A DNA stretch of 34,522 nucleotides, from the NCBI GenBank assembly GCA_964651475.1, contig CAZYXV010000040.1:1-34522 (forward strand), read 5' to 3'. The notes below the pieces were generated by a model, which worked only from the letters and a program-made list of their open reading frames with translations, had not been told where the DNA came from and ran no database searches. Numbering within the stretch: the first letter of the stretch is position 1; every line of letters begins with the position of its first letter. The DNA is from JBGSMF01 sp964651475. Its GTDB lineage: Bacteria > Chloroflexota > Anaerolineae > Fen-1058. This document shows positions 29,822 to 34,522 of this stretch, piece after piece. The position numbers and the translations under genes were made by a program.

Positions 29822-31273
29822 GACATTCTTGCATTTTTGCTCAAATTGCTTCAAGGCGGCCTGGGCAACCTGGCGGCTTATCTGGCGGCGCACGTGCTGC
29901 TGTGCCTGGTGCCGGCCTTTTTCATCGCCGGCGCAATGACGGCGCTGATTCCCAAAGACACCGTGACGCGCTTTTTGGGGCGCAACACACCCAAGTACAT
30001 CTCGTATCCGGCGTCGGCACTGGCGGGGTCGGTGCTGGCGGTTTGCTCGTGCACCATCGTGCCGCTGTTCGCCGGCATTTACAAAAAGGGCGCCGGGCTT
30101 GGGCCGGCCATCACATTCTTGTTCTTTGCCCCGGCGGCCAATGTGCTGGCGCTGGTGTATACCGGCGGCGTCATTGGGGTTGATTTGGCCTTTGCCCGCT
30201 TTTTCCTCTCGCTGGCGTTTGGCATCGGCATCGGCCTGATTATGGCGCTGATTTTCAGCCGCCAGGACCAGGCGCACGACAAGGAAACCGACGCATTGTT
30301 TGCCGGGCAGAGCCACATGCGCCGCGCTGCGTTGATCTTTTTGTTGGTGCTGGTGGCGCTGCTGCTTTCGGGCACGCTCAAGTTGGGGCTGCTGACCAAT
30401 TCCTATGCCCTCCTGTCGCTGCCCATCCCAGGCATGGATCGCTTTCAGGACGCGCTTTACCAGCTCGTGCCTTTTGACGCCAGCAAGGGCGAAGAGGGCG
30501 TCACGGCGCAGGGCGCAATCTTGATTGGCCTCCTGCTGCTCATCGGGCTGACGGCGTGGAAGGGACTGGAAAACATTATCGAAGGGTTCAATGCCTGGAC
30601 GTGGGCCGCCTTGAGCCTGGTGGCGCTGACACTGCTGGCGGCGGCAGTAGGGATGAAACCTCACGCGGGCGGGCTGGACATTCTCTTTACCGGCAAGTTT
30701 TTTGGCGTGGCGGTGGGGTTGATTGTGTTGGCCTACCTGGCGCGCTATCATTTGGAAGAGCAAGAACTGCTCGACTGGCTGTGGGAATCGTGGCGCTTTG
30801 TGCGCCAGATTTTTCCGCTGCTCGTCGTCGGCGTGTTTGCGGTGGGCGTCATCCGCCAACTCATCCGGCCCGAATGGATTGAATCGCTGGCCGGGCAGAA
30901 CACGGTGTTAGGCAACCTGGCCGGCGTGGTCTTTGGCGTGTTTATGTATTTCCCCACGTTGGTCGAGGTGCCCATCGCTCAAATGTTCCTGAGTTTAGGC
31001 ATGCACCGCGGCCCGCTGCTGGCTTATCTGATGGCCGACCCGGAGCTCAGCCTGCAAAGCATTCTGATCACGGCCACCATCATTGGCCGCCTGCGGGCGT
31101 GGGTGTATGTGGGCTGGGTGGCGCTGTTCAGCACGCTGGCGGGACTGATTTACGGCGCGTGGATAGATGGCGCCAGCCTGTGGCTGATTGCGCTGTACCT
31201 GGCGGCGTTTTTGGGCGCCCTGGCGGCTGGCTTGTGGTGGATTGACCGGCGCAACGTTCAAACAGCAAGCTGA
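29819..31273 (+). CDS. ArsP-type permease (PF03773 family)
   Basis: 484 residues with about 10-12 membrane helices. The family signature is clear: SVLAVCSCTIVPLFAGIYKK with the CSC pair (C76, C78), then FLFFAPAANVLALVY. Members include ArsP, which exports trivalent methylated arsenicals, while others are uncharacterised. It is preceded by ArsR and a small thioredoxin, a combination known for this family and suggesting thiol-dependent metalloid handling. The Shine-Dalgarno GGGAG is 21 bases from the ATG because of the 8-bp tandem repeat, so translation may be inefficient or coupled to the upstream stop. Confidence 0.83.
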   Translation: MDILAFLLKLLQGGLGNLAAYLAAHVLLCLVPAFFIAGAMTALIPKDTVTRFLGRNTPKYISYPASALAGSVLAVCSCTIVPLFAGIYKKGAGLGPAITFLFFAPAANVLALVYTGGVIGVDLAFARFFLSLAFGIGIGLIMALIFSRQDQAHDKETDALFAGQSHMRRAALIFLLVLVALLLSGTLKLGLLTNSYALLSLPIPGMDRFQDALYQLVPFDASKGEEGVTAQGAILIGLLLLIGLTAWKGLENIIEGFNAWTWAALSLVALTLLAAAVGMKPHAGGLDILFTGKFFGVAVGLIVLAYLARYHLEEQELLDWLWESWRFVRQIFPLLVVGVFAVGVIRQLIRPEWIESLAGQNTVLGNLAGVVFGVFMYFPTLVEVPIAQMFLSLGMHRGPLLAYLMADPELSLQSILITATIIGRLRAWVYVGWVALFSTLAGLIYGAWIDGASLWLIALYLAAFLGALAAGLWWIDRRNVQTAS

Positions 31274-31287
31274 GGCCGGGCTTGGAT

Positions 31288-31316
31288 TTGCAAAAGCCGC
31301 TCTTTTGGCTTACAAT
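31288..31316 (+). promoter_or_regulatory. promoter of the Trx-VKOR gene
   Basis: TTGCAA (31288-31293), 17-base spacer, TACAAT (31311-31316), 32 bases before the ATG. Confidence 0.5.
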
Positions 31317-31348
31317 CAGAAACCTGTCAGGTCTTTGGAACAAAATCT

Positions 31349-32428
31349 ATGCGAAAAATCATAGTGTGTGTGTGGATGGCGTGTTTTGCGTTGTTGACGC
31401 TGCCGTGGCTGCTGCCGGCCCAACCGCTGGCGGCCCAACCTGCCGGCCAGGTCATCATTTACTTTTTTTGGGGCGATGGCTGCCCGCACTGCGCCGACGA
31501 AAAGCCCTTTCTGGAAAGGCTCAAACAGCAGTACCCCGTCGCGGTGCGCAGCTACGAAGTGTGGAACTCGCCGGAAAACCGCGAGCTTTTTATCAAGATG
31601 GCCGCAGCTCATGGATTCGAGCCGAGCGGCGTGCCGACCACCTTTATCGGCGAGCGTCATTGGGTAGGCTATGTGGATCGCATTGGGCAAGAGATGGAAG
31701 CGGCGGTCAAAGCGTGCCTGACTTCTGGCTGCCCCGACGCTGGCGCGGGCAGCGTCACGCCCGCGCAGCCTACACCTGCACTTGCTCCAACACTGATAAG
31801 CGGAACTGCCGCCGCGCCATCGGCAACGCCGGTTGTAATCGCCGCGACACCGCCGCTCGTCGCTCCATCTGCGCCCCCCCAATCGAATGGCTTTGCGCTG
31901 GCCATCGCGATTATGCTCCTCATGGTCGCCGCCTTGATATACACCGGCGTGGTTGTGATACGCAGCTTGCGAGGTTCTCCTCCACGTCCAATGCCGGAAT
32001 GGCTAAAGTTGGCCACTCCACTCCTGGCCTTGATTGGGCTTGGCGTGGCAGCCTATCTGGCTTATGTTGAAACTCGAGCTGTCGCGGCTGTCTGCGGGCC
32101 GGTGGGCGATTGCAACGCCGTGCAAAGTAGCTCCTACGCCAAACTGCTGGGCGTGTTGCCAGTCGGCGTGCTGGGCGTGATAGGCTACGTGGCGATCCTG
32201 GCCGCCTGGCTATGGGGACGATTCCGCTCTGATTGGCTGGCGGACTATGCGCCGCTGGCAATACTTGGCATGACGTTGTTTGGCACATTGTTCTCGCTGT
32301 ACCTGACCTACCTGGAGCCGTTCGTCATCCGCGCGGTGTGCGCCTGGTGCCTGACCTCGGCCGTCATCATGACCGTGTTGATGTTGCTCTCTGTTGGTAC
32401 TGCGATGCAAGCGCGTGATAGTGAATAA
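31349..32428 (+). CDS. thioredoxin-vitamin K epoxide reductase (VKOR) fusion
   Basis: 359 residues. A signal-anchor (about 3-22) leads to an extracytoplasmic thioredoxin domain with CPHC (C45-C48) and GVPTTFIG (cis-Pro). A Pro/Ala/Thr-rich spacer (about 130-180) follows, then a membrane VKOR domain of about five helices with loop cysteines C249/C255 (CGPVGDC) and active pair CAWC (C331, C334). Bacterial VKORs take electrons from DsbA-like proteins and pass them to quinone, so this protein can drive disulfide formation. Trx before VKOR is the reverse of the commonest fusion order. It has its own promoter and may re-oxidise the DsbA-cyclophilin lipoprotein. Confidence 0.88.
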   Translation: MRKIIVCVWMACFALLTLPWLLPAQPLAAQPAGQVIIYFFWGDGCPHCADEKPFLERLKQQYPVAVRSYEVWNSPENRELFIKMAAAHGFEPSGVPTTFIGERHWVGYVDRIGQEMEAAVKACLTSGCPDAGAGSVTPAQPTPALAPTLISGTAAAPSATPVVIAATPPLVAPSAPPQSNGFALAIAIMLLMVAALIYTGVVVIRSLRGSPPRPMPEWLKLATPLLALIGLGVAAYLAYVETRAVAAVCGPVGDCNAVQSSSYAKLLGVLPVGVLGVIGYVAILAAWLWGRFRSDWLADYAPLAILGMTLFGTLFSLYLTYLEPFVIRAVCAWCLTSAVIMTVLMLLSVGTAMQARDSE

Positions 32429-32441
32429 AGCGGGGAACCCA

Positions 32442-32650
32442 ATGGCCTTCTGGCGAGTTGCTTTGGCGGCGTTGTGCTGTAGCCTGCTGGCGGCCTGCGC
32501 GGCCCAAGTGAACAGCCCACTTACAGTTATGCCCACTCTTGCGCCCACGGCCACGCCGCTGCCGGGCCAGCCGGGCGGCGCGCGAAATGGTCAGGGCAGG
32601 CTATGCCAATGTGTGGCGTTTGGAAGATGGCCTGGTTGCACTAGTTAACC
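32442..32650 (+). pseudogene. remnant of a rhodanese-domain lipoprotein
   Basis: ATG 32442 begins a lipoprotein signal (ALCCSLLAAC, then AQVNSPLTVMPTLAPTATPL). After PGQPGG the frame runs into unrelated codons and a stop near 32648. In the +1 frame at the same place the DNA reads AAREMVRAGYANVWRLEDGL, which is the C-terminal end of a rhodanese domain. The middle of that domain, with the active-site Cys, is missing. So the gene suffered an internal deletion plus a frame change. It sits just after the Trx-VKOR gene. From 32651 to 32986 I see only hairpins and no gene. Confidence 0.6.
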
Positions 32651-32907
32651 GCACGTGGGAACGCCGCGCCGAGATCGAGCCAGCCTACGAAACGCGCCGC
32701 CGCCCCGCGCCGATCAAGGTTTTTGCGAGGCAGTTCTCAATCGAGCAAGATCAATCGCGGTATCTCGCCTGCCATAAAGCTGGGGCACTCGAGTTTCCAA
32801 GCAGCAAGCTGTCAACAGATTTGGGGAGCGGATACCTGCACCCTGGACTGCCACGTCTGCCTGTACCATAGGTGCAGGCAGGGCAGGCTTGCGCGCAGGT
32901 GCAAATG

Positions 32908-32936
32908 TTGAACGGATGGGCACCCAATCCGTTCAA
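32908..32936 (-). terminator. hairpin downstream of the SUMF1-like fragment
   Basis: TTGAACGGAT (32908-32917) and ATCCGTTCAA (32927-32936) pair perfectly, with GGG-CA-CCC inside. There is no strong U tract on the minus strand. Confidence 0.4.
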
Positions 32937-32986
32937 TCCGTTCCCGCGCGCGCAGCGTGCGCAAAATCCGCTGACAGTCCCCCCCT

Positions 32987-33806
32987 TCACTGTCCTGGAA
33001 CCCCCACACAACGAAAACCGATGTCGTCGCTACGATCGCCTGGACCGTCGTAGTTGCGGCTCGCAGAGCGTAGATTGTCTGCATCGCCGCCCCACCCACC
33101 GCCCCGCACAACCCGTGATTGTCCGGACGACGGTCCATCTGGATTCCTGGCAGGCGAGCTGGCGTAATAGTTGCCGTCGTACCAATCAGCCACCCACTCC
33201 CACACATTGCCGGCCATGTCAGCCACACCATAGGGGCTATCATCTGCTGGACTCTTGCTGCCCACGGGCACTGTACCTTGCGGTGAACATCCATAATATT
33301 GCGCCAACTCGCAAGTGGGCGGATCATTGCCCCAGGGATAAATACGCGCCCCCCCTGCCTCCCCCCCGCCAGCGGGGGGGACAGAGAGGGGGGTCCCGTG
33401 CGCGGCCTTTTCCCACTGTGCCTCGGTGGGCAACTGCCGCCCGGCCCACTCGCAATACGCCTTGGCGTCACTCCAGTCCACACCAACCACCGGTTGAGTG
33501 TCGCCACTGTAGTTGGAATTGCCGGCAAACGCTGAAGCCTTGCACACCCCTGCCTGCACGCACACGTTGTACTGCGCGTTCGTGACCTCTGTTTTGTCAA
33601 TCCAAAACGCATCCAGGTATACCGTGTGCTGCGGCTTTTCGTTGTCGCCTGCATCTGGATCGCTATTCGCGCTGCCCGTCAAGAACTCGCCGGCCGGGAC
33701 GTGCACCATTGGCGACAGGCCAATCAGGATAAGAAGCTTTTGGACAGAGAAAACCTGACTACTGCTCATATGATTGGCGCGTAAAATGTCATCAACCGAG
33801 ACAATG
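32987..33806 (-). pseudogene. SUMF1/FGE-sulfatase domain portion of a frameshifted TIR-LysM-SUMF1 gene
   Basis: From ATG 33769 this gives 260 residues. The formylglycine-generating-enzyme (SUMF1/EgtB) domain is recognisable: VPAGEFLTGS, YLDAFWIDKTEVTNAQY, VGVDWSDAKAYCEWAGRQLP, IYPWGN, YGVADMAGNVWEW and VVRGGGW. The catalytic Cys pair of true FGE is not evident; only GFRCV is present. Upstream, in the same frame and before the ATG, codons read IVSVDDILRANH, and MSSSQVFSVQKLLI follows: the second half of a LysM repeat. The first half is in another frame at 33792. It was therefore part of one larger protein. A GC palindrome at 33349-33395 adds about 14 residues in frame. Confidence 0.72.
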
Positions 33807-34384
33807 TTCCAGTGCGATTCCTTCTATCGTGTCGCCAGATTTGACCTCGTAAATGACCGCAGACGGTGAAGGTGGAGGCGGGATGGTTGCGGTGGCAGTG
33901 GGTGTTGCCGGCGTCGTCGGAGGATTGGAAAGCGCCGCAATCGTCAGCCCCACCAGCACCGTCACCGCAGCAATTCCAACCAGCGAGAGTAGCCACCCCG
34001 GCAAGCCAACGGCTTTCTTCGGCGGGAGTGGCCTTGTGTGAACATACTGCCGGGCCGGCGCGGGAACTGGCATAACCGGCGGTGGCATAGGGGCGGGCTT
34101 GGGTTCCAAGATATTCAATAACGCCGTCAGGCCATCCCTATAGCGGCTGCGGAACGGCACATGCTGGTAAACATCCCAGAGCGGCGGCGCACGGCAAGGC
34201 TGAACATCCAGCGAGAAAAATCGCAAGTGGCCTTGTTTCTCCAGGGCAATAGCCGCATCAGTCTCATCTGTGACCCACTGCGAATTGACGGCATGGGGCG
34301 TTAGCGCCAAGACAAACACGCCGCTTTCTTCCAGTCCCCGATTGATCGCGCTGACCCACCTCTCACCCGCATAGGCGCGAACTT
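33792..34384 (-). pseudogene. 5'-truncated TIR-domain/TM/LysM fragment
   Basis: The frame opens directly after a TAA near 34384 and reads AYAGERWVSAINRGLEESGV, then VFVLALTPHAVNSQWVTDET: the second half of a TIR domain. The first ~45 residues of the domain are absent. After a Pro-rich linker come one membrane helix (LLSLVGIAAVTVLVGLTIAA), a Pro/Thr spacer and the first half of a LysM motif, YEVKSGDTIEGIALEH. A frameshift near 33801-33808 then ends the frame. A net change of one base joins it to the rest of LysM and the SUMF1 domain. The GTG at 34319 is only an internal codon. It is probably inactive. Confidence 0.7.
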
Positions 34385-34406
34385 AAGGAGCAAACATTGC
34401 AAAACC

Positions 34407-34415
34407 TGGCATAAT
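34407..34415 (+). promoter_or_regulatory. extended -10 promoter of the last gene
   Basis: TGGCATAAT, an extended -10 with CATAAT at 34410-34415, 7 bases before the ATG at 34423. Transcription would begin at or next to the start codon, so the mRNA may be leaderless. No convincing -35 box. Confidence 0.35.
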
Positions 34416-34422
34416 TAGGGGC

Positions 34423-34522
34423 ATGGATACACACAATCAAACTATTTCTCCCGAAGTACAAAAGGCAATTGAAAGCTGCCCTGGCTTGGTAGGCGATGAG
34501 TGGGTCCAAGTATGTGGGCAGA
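34423..34522 (+). CDS. start of a protein-coding gene, cut by the window edge
   Basis: ATG 34423 opens a frame without stops to the end of the window (33 full codons, beginning MDTHNQTISPEVQKAIESCP). It has no clear Shine-Dalgarno, only an AGGGG directly before it. No family was recognised from so short a piece. It is divergent from the decaying TIR gene. Confidence 0.4.
   Translation, partial: MDTHNQTISPEVQKAIESCPGLVGDEWVQVCGQ

Noticed and set aside
29714..30859. 381-residue minus-strand ORF opposite the permease
   Set aside because: Shadow frame; Gln/Arg/His-rich composition and no homology-like motifs.
1..34522. CRISPR array, tRNA or rRNA genes
   Set aside because: No regularly spaced direct repeats and no cloverleaf or conserved T-loop sequences were found by reading; the repeats present are dispersed palindromes or tandem microsatellites.

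Overview
The window reads as bacterial chromosomal DNA of moderately high GC with short intergenic gaps, good Shine-Dalgarno sites and sigma70-type promoters, often with an exact 17-base spacer. The gene content suggests Chloroflexota (Anaerolineae-like); this is inference. It rests on the VIT/VWA surface protein, the roadblock/V4R/receiver cluster, the YfhO-type membrane protein, the ArsR/small-thioredoxin/permease cassette, the TIR-LysM-SUMF1 architecture and the interspersed short low-complexity repeats. No tRNA, rRNA or CRISPR array was seen.

Layout. 1-1.9 kb: thioredoxin reductase and an alpha/beta hydrolase. 1.8-5.6 kb (minus): a secreted VIT/VWA protein, a gene-poor stretch with a 99-bp inverted-repeat element, and a response regulator with a miniature transposable element just upstream of its start. 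5.8-7.9 kb: a MoaD/ThiS-like sulfur carrier, then an N-acetylmuramoyl-L-alanine amidase, a glutaredoxin-like protein and a GNAT acetyltransferase. 7.9-12.1 kb (minus): a TPR protein and a 1218-residue GH13-type protein. 12.1-13.9 kb: rpsT (TTG start, structured leader) facing asnS across a shared terminator. 13.9-18.9 kb (minus): a dolichol-phosphate-mannose-synthase-like glycosyltransferase followed by a 1401-residue fusion of a YfhO-like membrane protein with a Wzx/MOP flippase. 19-21.1 kb (minus): roadblock/LC7, V4R and a receiver with a degenerate GGDEF domain, probably one signalling operon. 21.3-25.5 kb: DedA, a DsbA-cyclophilin lipoprotein, a zinc-ribbon protein, a chloramphenicol-acetyltransferase-like protein and a short-chain dehydrogenase. 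25.6-27.3 kb: a small unknown gene and ahcY. 27.3-27.9 kb: a nest of repeats. 27.9-32.4 kb: a lipoprotein, ArsR, a zinc-ribbon/thioredoxin fusion, an ArsP-type permease and a thioredoxin-VKOR fusion. 32.4-34.4 kb: decaying genes (a gutted rhodanese lipoprotein and a frameshifted, 5'-truncated TIR-LysM-SUMF1 gene), then the start of a new plus-strand gene.

The most notable signal is at 23146-23148. The DsbA-cyclophilin gene is interrupted by one in-frame TGA exactly where the first cysteine of the CxxC active site belongs. The 322 codons after it stay open and encode the rest of the thioredoxin fold and a full cyclophilin domain, and a 7-bp hairpin starts at the TGA. The simplest reading is a selenocysteine-containing (UPGC) extracytoplasmic oxidoreductase/foldase that ORF callers split in two. 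The Trx-VKOR protein at 31.3 kb is a plausible extracytoplasmic redox partner.

Other structure: two copies of a 121-bp miniature element, each with perfect 8-bp target duplications, one nested inside an older palindromic repeat; a separate 116-bp element with 18-bp terminal inverted repeats and a 9-bp target duplication; and short low-complexity repeats that sit in frame inside coding sequence.
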